A DNA stretch of 64,000 bases from Chara braunii (GCA_003427395.1 BFEA01000295.1:621359-685358), one strand, 5' to 3'; positions 1 through 10,930 are shown, counted from the stretch's first letter. Notes: generated by a model from the letters alone, not told the origin. Program-made: numbers and translations.

Positions 1-131
1 GCGCGGGGGGCGGGGCGGGGGGGGATAGAAAAACGGAGTGGGACATCTACGTCGATTGGGATAAGAAAACAAAGACAAAATTCTTGGTCGGGAGATGCAG
101 GGCCAAGTTAGGAATTCGCCAAAAGAAACGC

Positions 132-178
<47 letters not shown>

Positions 179-303
179 CAGGCTCGCTCGCGGATACCAA
201 AACGAAATGTGTCATTTACGTCGATCTCTCTCTCTCTCTCACACACACATACACAGAGAGGCTCGCACGCGGATACCAAAACGAAATGTGTCATTTACGT
301 CGA

Positions 304-365
<62 letters not shown>

Positions 366-560
366 GGGCTCGCACGCGGATAGCAAAACGAAATGCGTCA
401 TTTACGTCAATTGGGATAAAAAAGAAAGACGAAATGCACTCTTGGTCGGGAGAGGCAGAGCNGGCTCGCACGCGGATAGCAAAACGAAATGCGTCATTTA
501 CGTCAATTGGGATAAAAAAGAAAGACGAAATGCACTCTTGGTCGGGAGAGGCAGAGCGAA
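1..560. repeat. (CT)n/(CA)n microsatellites between short tandem units
   Basis: Three stretches of CT repeats running into CA repeats (about 133-175, 225-254 and 303-365) are separated by a repeated unit that begins GGCTCGCACGCGGATA and contains ACGAAATG and CATTTACGTC. A unit of about 95 bp at 366-461 is repeated almost exactly at 463-557 with a single N between, which looks like an assembly join. Open frames here are low-complexity and are not genes. Confidence 0.9.
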
Positions 561-800
561 GTTACGAGGAAGGGCCATAGGAGGAAGGAAGGTGAGAGGA
601 GGGAGGGTCGAGGAGAAAGTGCCAAGGAAGGAGAGAGGAAGGAGGGTGGGCCGAGGGAGGAGAAATGCCCGACGAAGGAAGGACGGAGAGAGGAGGGAAG
701 GCCGAGGGAGGGAGGTCAGGCGGAGGTCGAGTGGAGAGACAGGGAGGAAGGAGGGAGGGTGGAGGGAAGAAGCACAAAGGTTAGAGAAATGGAGACTCAC
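561..800. repeat. Purine-rich (GGA-rich) tract
   Basis: Nearly pure A/G on the plus strand, dominated by GGAGG, GAAGG and GGAAG words. Frames open on both strands because of the composition. No gene is supported. Confidence 0.8.
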
Positions 801-2030
801 TTGAGTCAGTCATGCCAACGAAGCCTCCCGCCGACCACCATCAGCCAACAACGTGCAAACCTTCCAACCACGACTTATGCCTGTCGTCCGCGTTCCACAA
901 AGTAGACGATGCCCCAAGCTCACGTTGCGGTAAGCCATGAAGTTCACGTTGCTCAGATTTACGTCGCCAGCACCAATGCACCTACGACGTAGCACGTCGC
1001 CCGTGAAAATCCTCCTTGTCGTAGTGCACACCCTCCTTTTCGTACCACCTATAGTCGCCATGCCTGCCAAGTCTCATGATGAAACCCACTCGCGTTGCTG
1101 ATTTCTCCTTCCGCTTCCTCCTTTTCGTGCTCCTTTTTTCTCCATCTTAGGTCTTCCTCAATCCTCCTCTTCCGCTCCTCATCCTCCGATGTCGACGTGC
1201 CTGCCAAGTCGCATGACGAAACCCTCCCCACATGGCTTATTTCTCCTTCCTCTTCCTCCTTTTCGACCCGCTCCTCACTTTTGGTCAGTCCCTTTTACTT
1301 CAATGGTGACCGTGCTCATAGAATACTTGACACTTGGCATGCGGACCTCTTCTTCGTCCTCCTCACTTCTCGTCCGTCCTTTTCACCACCACCACCACCA
1401 CCTTCCCAACGTGACCGTGCCACGGCAACCTCCCCTCCCCGATCTGTTCCTCCCCAGTCCTCACCCTCAACTCCCTCCTCAAGTTGGCTGATCACAGAAT
1501 ACCTGAAACACGGCGTGATGACCTCGTCTCCCGCGTCCACTCCTTCCCGATACTCTCTCCCTCCGCTTTGCAGTTAAACGACAGGGCTAGAGCAGATGGA
1601 GAGGCTCGCATGTCCTGGATCATCAGACTTCCTCCCCCCGCCGCAGTTCTTATTGCCACATCATTTTCATGAAAGCTATCACCAATCTTGCAACCAAGCG
1701 GGAATGTGAGCATGGGAGGCCGCAGCGGTTGAAGGTAGATGGAGGAAGTTCGACAACTGCTTCAAAAAGAGCGTTCGGAAGTACGGGTCGTGACTGCCTG
1801 ATGCTTGCAGCTGGTGTTCGAACCCACACACAAATCGTGAGGTAGCAACTGCTGATGACTTGATCACTGAGGTCGACTGGATCCCCAAAACCGAACAGGG
1901 ACCCATTCTAGCCAGTTGGATCTCCAAGATCTGTGCAAGGGTTCAAACCCCAGCTGCCACCATTAGGTCATTGCTATCTCACCTTGGAATTCACTGCTAT
2001 CTCACCTTGGACTTCACTGAGATAGATGTA
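801..2030. other. Intergenic sequence, no gene; pyrimidine-rich, with a box-B-like motif
   Basis: The segment from about 1058 to 1560 is pyrimidine-rich and contains a degenerate repeat: TGCCTGCCAAGT occurs near 1061 and 1199, followed by similar TTCTCCTTCC runs. Around 1905-1950 a GGTTCAAACCCC block resembling a tRNA T-arm (RNA polymerase III box B) lies about 30 bp after a weak box-A-like word. This could be a SINE or tRNA relic but is not enough for a call. No ORF has a recognisable domain. Confidence 0.6.
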
Positions 2031-2035
2031 TATAT

Positions 2036-2085
2036 GAGGGTTCAGCCTCCTGATGAGTCGGTGAAACTCTGACGAAACAGTTTGT
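2036..2085 (+). ncRNA. Hammerhead ribozyme remnant (plus strand)
   Basis: Order on the plus strand: a stem I hairpin (GAGG...CCTC), the core CTGATGA, stem II (GTCGG...CTGAC with one wobble), then the core GAAAC and the 3' strand of stem III. The 5' strand of stem III and the cleavage-site uridine are missing; the upstream sequence is TATATAT. It should therefore be inactive as a type III ribozyme. Confidence 0.6.
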
Positions 2086-2320
2086 CACAGCCCCTCGTTC
2101 GTTGTCCTCTTCTCCCTCACTGCCTACGGTTTACCGGGCAGCTCTGTTTGCCTATATATATGCTGCCCGGTTTGACTATATATTATCACACTGTGTATAT
2201 GTATCAAACAGAGCTGCCCGGTAGACCGTGGGCAGAGAGGGAGAGGACAACAAACGAGGGGCTGTGACAAACTGTTTCGTCGGAGTTTCACCGACTGACT
2301 CATCAGGAGCCTGAACCCTC
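2036..2320. repeat. Large inverted repeat with hammerhead-type arms
   Basis: The arms (about 2036-2149 and 2204-2320) are reverse complements with a few mismatches. They flank an AT-rich centre of about 55 bp containing TATATATATG and TATATATTATC. Each arm carries hammerhead ribozyme core sequence and a TTGTCCTCTTCTCCCT block. The folded unit would be a hairpin of more than 100 bp. It may be two head-to-head copies of a ribozyme-bearing repeat, since related pieces lie at 2745-2810 and 4414-4520. Confidence 0.8.
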
Positions 2321-2329
2321 AACAGTCTG
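2268..2329 (-). ncRNA. Type III hammerhead ribozyme (minus strand, slightly altered)
   Basis: Read on the minus strand: stem III 5' strand CAGACTGT, a U cleavage position, a weak stem I (GAG...CTC), core CTGATGA, stem II ending CCGAC, core GAAA, then stem III 3' strand ACAGTTTG. Stem III has about 8 pairs, one of them G-U. A GTCA duplication lies between CTGATGA and stem II, and stem I is partly mismatched, so activity may be reduced. Ribozymes of this form occur in plant retrozymes and Penelope-like elements. Confidence 0.7.
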
Positions 2330-2340
2330 CAGAATCCCCT

Positions 2341-2462
2341 AACTGATTACACTGTACGTGATAATCCACCATAACCCCGGCTGTGGTTGACCATCAACGA
2401 TAACTGATTACGCTGTACGTGACAATCCACCATAACCCCGGCTGTGGTTAAGCATCACCGAC
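2341..2462. repeat. 61-bp direct tandem repeat, two copies
   Basis: AACTGATTAC starts at 2341 and again at 2402. The two 61-bp units differ at a handful of positions and each contains AACCCCGGCTGTGGTT, which can form a small hairpin. No coding sense. Confidence 0.85.
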
Positions 2463-2817
2463 TGCCCGACAACTGATACCCTGAGGTGGGCACCAACCAC
2501 TGCCCTCAAGGTACCTGTGACGAAAATCAAAGCAGACTATCACTCACCCATACCAGATGGAAAACTCTACAGACTGTCGGTCCACACACCATCACAAGCA
2601 AGCAAAACACCCACAAAACAAAGAAAGGTCTGTCACAGCCAAAAAATACACTCCAGACACGCCGCTGGCACTAGAGGCACAGCATGGTTGCGTGTAGTGA
2701 CGGCCCCGACCACTGCCGCTCGATATATGTACACATATATATATCGTCAAACAGAGCTGCCCGGTAAACTGTTGGCAGAGAGGGAGAGGAAGTATATAAA
2801 TCGTCACACCGGATATA
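2463..2817. other. No gene; fragments of the ribozyme-associated repeat
   Basis: A piece related to the inverted-repeat arms (CAAACAGAGCTGCCCGGTAAAC) lies near 2748-2770, followed by AT-rich sequence. No ORF with a recognisable domain was seen. Confidence 0.5.
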
Positions 2818-3313
2818 TCGTCACAAAGATATCAGAGCGCAAATACGAAAAAAAAAACAGAAGAAAACAAGAAAGATATCAATTCATTTTTTATCTTTTT
2901 ACTTACTAACCCCCCTGTTCAAAACCTCTTGGGGACAAGGCCGCCCACGTGGATGTGGTTGAGAGGCGGCTGCCCCCCCCCCCGTGTCATATCGACCCAC
3001 TTGCACACAGCCGTGTGTCATATCGACCCACTTGCACACAGCCAAAAGGCAAAGAGGCAAAGAAAGAGGAAGAAACAGCCAAATATAACAAAACAGGGGG
3101 AAACAAACATAACAAATCCTAGATGACAACTCCCACATGCAAACACCGCCCCCTACACAGGCCAAACGACGGGACAATGACTAACCAGGATATCAATCAA
3201 CACCCTTGCCTGCAAAAAAAAGCAATCGCAGATAACAAACCATTCGTGCTCGCCAGCATGGACACCCTATCATGGTTTCGACGCATGCTTCGCTGGTCTA
3301 AACTCAAAAACTG
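2818..3313. repeat. Dispersed repeat, copy 1 (direct repeat of 3817-4352)
   Basis: The segment from GTCACAAAGATATCAGA through CCTGTTCAAAACCTCT and GGCCGCCCACGTGGATG to GCTTCGCTGGTCTAAACT is highly similar to 3817-4352. This copy contains an internal duplication of a CATATCGACCCACTTGCACA block. Short ORFs inside it have no known domains. It probably belongs to the same family as the flanking hammerhead pieces. Confidence 0.85.
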
Positions 3314-3816
3314 AGACACCACCAACGGCAAAAAATATAGAAGACAATCCGAGATGACGGTTCCCACCTAAAAGCACCGCCCAGCTACTTCAATAGGCCG
3401 AACAACGGGAACCAGCCAACTAGCATGCCAAAAGGATAACAAAAGAAGCCGGATGACAAGTCCCTCATTAAAAGACCGGCACGCGGACCAGACAATCCAC
3501 ATGAAAACACCACCACGTGGACCGAACACCGAGACAAAACCAACCGGGATGCAGACAAAGGTCCCAAAAATACCAACAATTCTGCCACAACCAGTAAAAA
3601 GCCGGAACCATACCGTAGGTCCGCAAAACGAAATCCCCCAACAATGGGGAAGAGCAAAGCAAAAGCAAAAGAAGGGAGGAAAGAATAATGATAGAAAGGA
3701 GAATTAGGAAAGAGTATATTCTACCATACATAACCAAAGAAAGAGCCTGCTAGTACAGGCCCGACGCTCGCCGCATCATCTACAAAAGCAGAGAGCTAGC
3801 AACGTCGGAGTATTTA
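3314..3816. other. Spacer between direct repeats, no gene
   Basis: A-rich sequence with further short CACCGCCC/GGCCGAAC words that echo the adjacent repeat, probably a degenerate internal portion. No domain is recognised in the short ORFs on either strand. Confidence 0.5.
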
Positions 3817-4352
3817 TCGTCACAAAGATATCAGATCGCAAAAGCAAAAACACAAGAAGGAAACAAGAAAAATATCAATTCATTGTTTATCTTCTTACAT
3901 ACAACTCCCCCTGTTCAAAACCTCTTATCAATGCACGAAGGACAGTCTATGGCCTCTGTTTATCACTATTACTTACAACTCCCCCTGTTCAAAACCTCTC
4001 GCGTACAAGGCCGCCCACGTGGATGTGATTGAGCGGCGGCTGCCCCCAAACCCGTGTGTCATATAGACCCACTTGCACACAGCTAAGAGGCAAAGAGGCA
4101 AAGAAAGAGGAAGGGAACAGCCAAATATAACCAAACAGGGATAAACAAACATAACAGACCCTGGATGACAAGTCCCACATGCAAGCACCGCCCCCTACAT
4201 CACAGGCCAAACGACGGGACAATGATGAACCAGGATATCAATCAACACCCTTGCCTGCAAAAAAAAGCAATCCCAGATAACAAACCATTCGTGCTCGCCA
4301 GCATGGACACCCTATCATGGTTTCGACGCATGCTTCGCTGGTCTAAACTGAA
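3817..4352. repeat. Dispersed repeat, copy 2
   Basis: Second copy of the repeat at 2818-3313, with an extra block of about 70 bp that duplicates the CTCCCCCTGTTCAAAACCTCT segment (near 3905 and 3978). No gene is supported. Confidence 0.85.
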
Positions 4353-4407
4353 ATACTGGGACACCACCAACGACAAAGAATATAAAAGACGTCACAGAGA
4401 TATCTAT

Positions 4408-4645
4408 ATATATAGAGTCGGTGAAACTCCGACGAAACAGTTTGTCACACCCCCTCGTTTGTTGTCCTCTTCTCCCTCTCTGCCTACGGTTCCCCGGGCA
4501 GCTCTGCTTGTGCATATATATCGTCACACCGTGTATCGGAGCGCAAAGGCGAAAAAACACAAAACAAAAAAGGAAAGAAGGAAGGAAGGAAAGCTCCGCC
4601 TGTTCATTACCTCTTACGTACAAGGCCGGCCACGTGGATGAATAT
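4408..4645 (+). repeat. Truncated ribozyme-associated repeat with half a hammerhead
   Basis: Begins with GAGTCGGTGAAACTCCGACGAAAC, the stem II and 3' core of a hammerhead, but the CTGAT core and stem III 5' strand are replaced by TATATATA. It continues with the TTGTCCTCTTCTCCCT block, an A-rich stretch, and the CCTGTTCATTACCTCT...GTACAAGGCCGGCCACGTGGATG block seen in the other copies. That order suggests the full unit is hammerhead, spacer, A-rich tract, CACGTGG block. Confidence 0.65.
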
Positions 4646-5560
4646 ATCTCTTGTCAAACAGAATATCGTTCGGCGAGGTCCCAATTTATGAGACGTGATC
4701 GAGCATCTGCTGCCCAACTCACACTCCCTTTCGTGATAAACAACGAGAGAGAGAGAGAAAGAGGAAGACGGAGGGAGAGAGCAGTGGAAGGGCAGACAGC
4801 AGGAGAGAAAGGGGAAGAGGGAGAGGGAGGGAAGTGTGCGAGAAATGGGACAGGGGGACAGGAGGAGGAAAGAGAAGGAAGAGAAGGAAAGAAAGGTAGA
4901 GTAGCGACGCACCTAGACGAGGCTCGCAGACGTAGTCCCGCGTCACTGCATCCAGATGGGTCTTCGACATCTTCTCGGAAACACCGTACATGTCCACAGC
5001 TGCAGCCATGGCGACCGGGAGGGAGAGTCAACGAGCGGCCAACACGTGCGACACAACGGGAGTGTCCAATACACGCCTCGTCAAAATCAGGAATGGAGGT
5101 CACACCCACCGCACCGACACCTCGACCAACTACCCTAGACCTATCTTAATACAGAGAGAGACTGTCTCACTCAAAACCGAAGGAGCGTGCCCCTCGATCA
5201 CGAAGCCCTCCGGACCAAAATAATTCAATGTGCCCCGCCTAATCACACGACCTGGCCTACATTCAAATTCGCACATATTCCACGTTTCGTAGGGTGCGAA
5301 ACTATAGGACCAAGAGGACCAAAATAATTCAATGTGCCCCGCCTAATCAATGCGTACAGCGCACAGCGCGGGAGCTCACCCATCGAGAGCCAGGACCGGG
5401 GCCGACAGGTCAGGCGCCCAGAATTACGAAGGGCCTGACGAGCAGGACCCTTTTTTTCTCCGGGCCTCGCCCCACATGCCATAGTTTACTATCACTGTGT
5501 GACAGTGAGAGGCGGGAAACGAGAGCGTGGAATCTATGGGGCTTGTTCCACACCACTTCA
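4646..5560. other. No gene; purine tract and a short direct repeat
   Basis: 4745-4900 is purine-rich (GAGAGAG, GGGAGAGG). AAAATAATTCAATGTGCCCC occurs at about 5218 and again at about 5322, both followed by GCCTAATCA. The ORFs are composition artefacts. Confidence 0.6.
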
Positions 5561-6391
5561 CTTGAAACTTGAGTGCGCACTCTTGAGTTTAGCTAATCAC
5601 TGGTGGGACGTCATTAGGTTTTTGGGATTAGCAAACGGGCCAGAAACTCTCAAGGGCGGCTCAAGGGCGGCCCAGGCAAGCGAGGTGATTTCTCTAGTGA
5701 CCTCTCGGGCCACACTTGAGCTGCCCTTGAGAAGTGTGCAAGCGAGCGGCGTGAGGCAGTTTCAGGTACATGTAGAACCCCCCGATGTTCTTTTCCCCCC
5801 CGTTTATTCTCCTTTTTCTAACGCCATTGTCCTGGTTGAACCTCTCCAAAGTTGTTCCCTCTCATTTCAAGGGCGGACTCGAGGGTTGAGGGCCTCGTTC
5901 CACAACCCTCGACTTGAAAAAATCTCAAGGGCGGCGTCGTTCCACTATGCCCTTGAGATGTGCTAATCACTATTGGAAAGTGATTAAGCTTCCCCCCTCA
6001 ACAAAATTCCGCTTTGAAACTCGAGGGCGGCCGTAGGGTGCCCAGGCAACTTCGGCCAATTTTCAAGTCACCTCCCAGAGGTGACTTCAGTTTTCTTGGA
6101 AATGGCGCCAACATGCACCGCCAGGCAGCAGTTCAGCCCCCCCGTCCGGTCCTTTTTTTTTTTTTTTTTGGCCAATCGCGGTTGTCCTAGCCCAGCGATG
6201 AACCTAGGTTGTGAAAATTCCCTGACGAACAGGGGCGCACATTTTCCCGCTCCTTTTGGGAGCGGGAACTGCAGGGTGTAGTGAAACGCCGACGACCTCT
6301 AGTATTTTTTTATTACGTTTTGGCTCAAGGGCGCCCGTAGGGCTGCCCTTGAGATTTTTTTCAAGTCGAGGGTAGTGGAACGAGGCCCTGA
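5561..6391. mobile_element. Foldback / MITE-like repeat with long inverted arms
   Basis: A block at about 5889-5935 (GGGCCTCGTTCCAC, CTCGACTTGAAAA, CTCAAGGGC) is repeated in inverted orientation at about 6342-6391, giving arms of roughly 50 bp around about 400 bp. A related, more diverged block lies at 5545-5650. GCTAATCACT followed by a TGG-containing word occurs near 5593 and 5962, so several family members or a compound element are present. No transposase is seen, and the flanking target duplication is unclear. Confidence 0.6.
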
Positions 6392-6419
6392 GTGTTGGCA
6401 TTCACCTACCTCTCCATAG

Positions 6420-7385
6420 TTGTTCCCGCTCATTTCAAGGTCTGACCTCTTCCCAGTGCTTAACCCAGATGATCCGGACTCCTGGCTTTCGAACGTGCAC
6501 ATAGATAGACAGACTGTCACGAAGAGGCGCCTGGACTTCTATCTCCTCAGCGAACAAGTGATGGAAAGGGTTATTATGTCAAAACAAGTTTGTCACTCGT
6601 TGTCAGACCACAAACGGGTGGTGTTAGACATACGGCTTCGGTTGGACGTCGAGAGGGGGAGATGATTCTGTCAGTTGAACAGTCGAGTATTTGAGGAACC
6701 GGGTACTATGGAATGGGTGGACGGGCACATGGAAAGATGGAAAGAAGTCAGACGATACTTTGAGTCGATCGCGCAGTGGCTTCATGGAGGCCTAGCTATC
6801 ACGTTCAGGATTCTTGATGTTTGTTCACGATTCCTAGCGAGGGAAATGAACAAGAAGGAGGTTGAATGTCTCAGAAGGATAGAATAGGCGGAGGATAAAA
6901 TGGAGGGACACCCAATACCTACGAGGGTATGGGCAGCAAAACGGGAAAGAAGAATGGCAGAATGGGACAAGATGCAGGAGGATAAACAATGGAAATGGTT
7001 GGAAATCCTAAAGGAAAAGGGAGTAGAAATGAACGACATGATGAGTAAGGATTTTTTTCAAAAACTCCAACCAAGAAGGGTACTACAACAGATGATCGTA
7101 CTAAGACACCCGTTTGACGAGCCAACCCCAACAGCCTGCTCGACGGTTGGAATGTTACAGTACGCGAATCTGTACTATACGGACATCCACACGACCAAAA
7201 GCCCGAACGAAGATGTGAACACAAATTTGTCCCAACAGTCAGATATATGGGAGAACACCACGGTACAACTAAACACAACAACGAAACTAGACCTGGACAG
7301 ACCACTCACCCTTGAGGAACTTACCCAAACGCCGAATTCCATGGCAAGAAGGAAGTCCCCAGGGGTAGACGATCTTACCGTATAA
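6420..7385 (+). pseudogene. LINE ORF2 fragment: end of APE endonuclease plus linker
   Basis: One reading frame, broken by stops near 6663 and 6885, reads through the end of an apurinic-type endonuclease: RRLDFYLL then SDHKRVVLDI, the usual R-L-D-Y/F and S-D-H motifs. A linker rich in charged residues follows, ending RRKSPGVDDLTV, which matches the K-S/A-P-G-x-D-G motif just before the LINE reverse transcriptase. The upstream endonuclease domains and ORF1 are absent, so the copy is 5'-truncated or decayed. It is a dead non-LTR retrotransposon of the APE class; the clade cannot be fixed. Confidence 0.75.
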
Positions 7386-7950
7386 TTTTACTCCGCGAAT
7401 TGGAAGGTATTTGAGCCCCTACTAGTAGAGTTGTATAACGAAGTGTTAGTAGGTGGCAGACTTGTGAAACATACGACACATGGCGATCACAGTACAGTTA
7501 AAAAAAAAATGATAAGTCAGATGTCAGAAACTGGCGACCGATTTCCCTTTTGAACAAGTCGTAAAAAATCATAGCAAAGTCTCTAGCATGGAGATTGTCC
7601 AGACACCTTCCATAATTGGTAGAAAGAGACAAGGAGACGTCCGTGCAAGGGTGGTCAATATTTAATAATATTGTGACTGCAATTGAGACACTGAAGATTG
7701 TTCATTCTGAGGGTCTCGAAGCGACTGTTTTGCAGTTAAACCTGGAGAAAGTTTATGACAAAGTGGGTTGTACATGTGTCCTTACCACGTTGAAGAAGAT
7801 GAGGTTCGACATAGACTTTGATCATGGATTAAGGCATTGTACATGTGCTCCTCCTCCGCGGTGATGATTAACGGTCACCTATCTAGCCCGTTCCAGCTCT
7901 CCTGCTCGCTGAGAGAAGGCCGCTTGCTGACTCCTTTTGTCTTCGTACTA
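7386..7950 (+). pseudogene. LINE reverse transcriptase fragment
   Basis: Downstream of the linker the translation shows NWRPISLLNKS, then KIIAKSLAWRL, then LNLEKVYDKV (the L-D-x-x-K-A-Y-D-x-V core carrying the first catalytic aspartate), then MINGHLSSPFQLSCSLREG (the V-N-G...S-V-R-Q-G block). Several stops and frame changes break it. The catalytic F/Y-x-D-D box is not reached: similarity ends near 7945, where the sequence switches to Ty3/gypsy integrase (element E). The join is a TE-TE junction. Confidence 0.75.
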
Positions 7951-7955
7951 TAAAC

Positions 7956-8132
7956 GAAGGTATTTTTAAAGGATTTGTTGATGGAAAAGTCATCCGGACC
8001 AAGACTGGAACCATCTTGGCAGAATGCATCAAGGAGTTTTCCTTCGTGGTGGAATTTACAATGGACAGGGGATCTGAATTTACGTGTGGGGAAGTGAAGG
8101 AGCTGCTGAACGATCTTGGAGTTATTGCCAAG
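7956..8132 (+). pseudogene. Element E integrase core, 5' piece (split by element F)
   Basis: Reads FKGFVDGKVIRTKTG, then FTMDRGSEFTCGEV, then LLNDLGVIAK. This matches the integrase core of element C in this window (GFVDGRTIRERTG, FVMDRGGEY, LLKRLGVN) and includes the second catalytic aspartate of D,D-35-E. The frame stops where the element F LTR begins. It resumes at 58595 with YTSRAHPQANAPVERG, in frame after one 5-bp target duplication is removed. The rest of E gag-pol upstream is missing. Confidence 0.85.
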
Positions 8133-8442
8133 TGTAGCGGACCCACCAAGTGTGGTGCTCCGCCAGTGATAGAGATGGAGATGGAGGAAGAAGGGGGGAG
8201 CGAGATGCACAACGCAGCTCCCACACAAGACTCCAATGCATGTACTCCAAAATCGTGCAGGTGTAGAATGATCTCGAAAACAGACAACTGTTGGGGTATA
8301 CCCTAGCGGACTGACGAGACTGGACTGGACTGGCTAGTACCGATAGAGGTACCGACCTGGAATGAACTGCCCCAAATAAAACACAGGCCTGAGAGAACAG
8401 GCCAAGGGGCTGGTCTCACAGGCCCACCAGAGGTCCGCTACA
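8133..8442 (-). mobile_element. 3' LTR of chromovirus F (310 bp)
   Basis: Ends are TGTAGCGGACC and GGTCCGCTACA, an 11-bp terminal inverted repeat. It matches the other F LTR at 58280-58589, also 310 bp, with about 23 differences by eye (about 7%), nearly all transitions. The flanking CCAAG at 8128-8132 is one half of the target duplication; the other half is CCAAA at 58590-58594. The inner AATAAA-type word and CTGGACTGGACTGG repeat are shared by both copies. Confidence 0.9.
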
Positions 8443-9689
8443 CGATCCTCGGCCTGTGATGGATCGCCTAGATACAAGCACGCTTCCGCCAAGAAGCGGA
8501 ACTCTACCAAAGAAAAAAAAACGTGAGTAGTCTAGGATGCGGAGCAAGGTCCATGCTGAGTCCATGTGATGCAACCTAGGCTAGAAAATATCACAAAACA
8601 ACAATGTCACAACTAACAGCCTAAGTAAAAACAGAAGCAACTAACTAGCATACATGTCATAGGAAAGCAGAAACAACTAACTACCATACATATCCTAGAA
8701 AAGCAGAAAGAAGTGACAACTAGATCCTAAAGTGTTGGAGGCAGTAGCCTCAAACTGGGAACAACTGACTAATGCATAAGTCTTAAAAACAGCAAAAGCA
8801 GAACAACTAAATCCTAGAAATGTCAGAGGCAGTAGCCTTAGTCTGAGAGCAACAAGCAACAACAAGTCAACCATATGTCACAGGAGGAGTGTGTCGCAAA
8901 CCAAAGGGTGGGATGATCTCTGAGGGTGGCGAATGCAGCCTAGGGGTCGAAAATTCCTAAGGGCATCCACACATAGATAACAGGGAGACATATGTCATCA
9001 GGCTCAATGCGGGTAGGGAACTGGGAGCGAACAGAACCAATGACCCTAACAGATAGACCATCAGGGCGGGTAAAGCTTGACTAAGGGGTGACCGCTATGG
9101 AGGGTCGACCATGCAAGGGAACAAGGGAGTCTGGTATACTGGGCGCACCTAGATGAAGCATGCGGGGCTGCCTAACTAGGGCGTGAGGGCCGGCAGAGGG
9201 TAGAAAGGTGATGGGTAAGGAAATCATGCAAATGACTCCTAAAGTGAGGGAAGTCGGAGCTAGATCCGTAAGATGGGAAGCCAGGGCAACGCTACGGTCC
9301 CGATGCCTATGCGTATACCAAGGGAGAGCCCAACTCAGAGGAACCCGGCTAAAGGGAGACCATCCCGATGCCTATGCGTATACCAAGGGAGAGCCCAACT
9401 CAGAGGAACCCGGCTAAAGGGAGACCATCATGCGACACAATAAGGGTACTGTATAGGGTAAAGTGGTAAGCGAGTGGCGACGTCTGAAGTAGGCAGAGTT
9501 GATCGTGATAAAGTCCATAAAGCTGTCGATGACGTCCACGATAAGAAGTCCGAAATGTCGTCGAGAAAGAGTCGCAACGTCGACGAGCTGAAGTAGCAAA
9601 ATTGAAGTGGATGGAGTACTGAAAAGTCAAGGACGTGGGAAGGTAAGTCAGAGTCAATCGTCGTATCGAGCAAGACGACGACGAATGCG
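8443..9689 (-). other. 3' untranslated region of element F
   Basis: No ORF with a domain. Contains imperfect repeats of AACTAACTA...CATACAT...CCTAGAAAAGCAGAA between 8600 and 8830, and a clear 65-bp direct tandem repeat with CGATGCCTATGCGTATACC at 9301 and 9366. No obvious polypurine tract was seen next to the LTR. Confidence 0.6.
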
Positions 9690-10688
9690 CTATGGACGCT
9701 CAGAAGCATCCGGCTGCTGCTGAAGGTCAGATGGAGCAGGCTTGACTTCAGCGGTCTCCTCAGTCGGTGGAGAAGGAGGAGGGTCAGTGGGCTGAGGAGG
9801 AGCAGTGAACCCAGCACGACGAGCACGATCATAAGCATGCACCAACATGCGAGCGTGCTGCAAGTGCTCGAGGGGCTCCCAGGTAGCCTCCTCATCAGGG
9901 TAACCCTTCCAACGTACGAGATACTCGACGTGGGGAGGGTTGTCGTCGGTGACTCGGCGGCCAATGATGTTTGAAACGAGGAACTCCTCGTGGCCATCCA
10001 CCATTATGGGTGGAGGGCGCTCGTATGGTCGTCCAGCGAAATGCTCAGACGGTCTGCGATAAGAATGCAGTAACGAGACATGGTAGATATCGTGCACTCG
10101 AGCCTGGCGTAAATAGTCGGGCAGCTTCACTCGGAAGCTGACCAGGCTAGAAGCCGTATCAGAACCGACGGCCTGGAGGATGCGGCATCGGCCAAAGAAG
10201 CGACGCCGAAACTTGCGAAGCGTGTCCGCTTCGAGCTGTAAGTGGCGGGCGTTGATAAACACATCATCACCGACTTTGAATGGATGATTCATCCTCGATC
10301 GGTTCTCACGTGCTGCCATGCGAGTCTGGGAAGCGGCTATGTGCTCATGTGCGGTCTTCATGATCGACGTCATGTATGCAACCCAATCATCCAGCGCAGG
10401 ACAAATCGTGTCGCGGTGCATCTGTGATGGTCGGAGGAAGTCCACGGGAACACGAGGGTGATAGCCGAGGTCGCAATAGTAAGGCGACATCCCTGTGACT
10501 GGCGAGACAACGTGGTTGTAGGCTATCTCCTCGTGGGCAAGATGGAGATCCCACTGCTGGTTGTCACAAACAATCTTTCGGAGAATATCTCTGAGAGTCC
10601 TGTTCGTGATCTCGGTCTGACCATCAGTTTGAGGATGGTAAGACGAGGAGAAGCGAAGCTGGGTGCCATAAACCTCGTGGAGTCGTCG
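9690..10688 (-). pseudogene. Chromovirus F integrase C-terminal half with chromodomain
   Basis: Minus-strand frame entered after a TGA at 10689-10691. It shows SSYHPQTDGQTEITNRTL, which supplies the catalytic glutamate of D,D-35-E, then the MSPYYCDLGYHPR segment. A basic integrase C-terminal region follows (FKVGDDVFINARHL, RQARVHDIYHVSLLH), then a chromodomain near 9840-10010 with EYLVRWKGYPDEEATWEPLEHL. A chromodomain after integrase defines chromoviruses and is thought to bind modified histones to direct insertion. The tail is proline-rich. From the ATG at 10490 the frame is open for 266 codons. Confidence 0.9.
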
Positions 10689-10930
10689 TCAGAATCGGCT
10701 GGTAAAACGCGGGTCACGGTCATATATGATGCTCAAAGGTAAGTCGTGGTCACGCACAACTCGGTCAAACACGATGTCGGCGACCTCACGTGCACTGATG
10801 GCATAGCGACACGGAACAAAGCGTGCACGCTTCGTGAAGTGGTCGACGACGACCAGGATAGCATCATATGACCGTAAGGGGTCGGAGGACGAAGGGGACT
10901 GATAAAGTCCATCGAGATGGACTTCCAACG
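10689..10930 (-). pseudogene. Chromovirus F integrase core, middle segment
   Basis: This frame reads DAILVVVDHFTKRARFVPC and ends SIIYDRDPRFTSRF followed by TGA. YDRDPRF carries the second catalytic aspartate of the integrase triad. The stop replaces the tryptophan normally found after RFTSRF (TGG to TGA). The segment is offset by one frame from the upstream integrase piece, so at least one indel lies near 10860-10900. Together with its neighbours it gives a recognisable but broken integrase. Confidence 0.85.

Noticed and set aside
498-800. ORFs in the purine tract
   Set aside because: Low-complexity Pro/Ser- or Arg/Gly-rich translations without any domain.
1905-1950. tRNA gene or SINE head
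   Set aside because: Only the box-B-like block is convincing; box A is off consensus and no cloverleaf forms.
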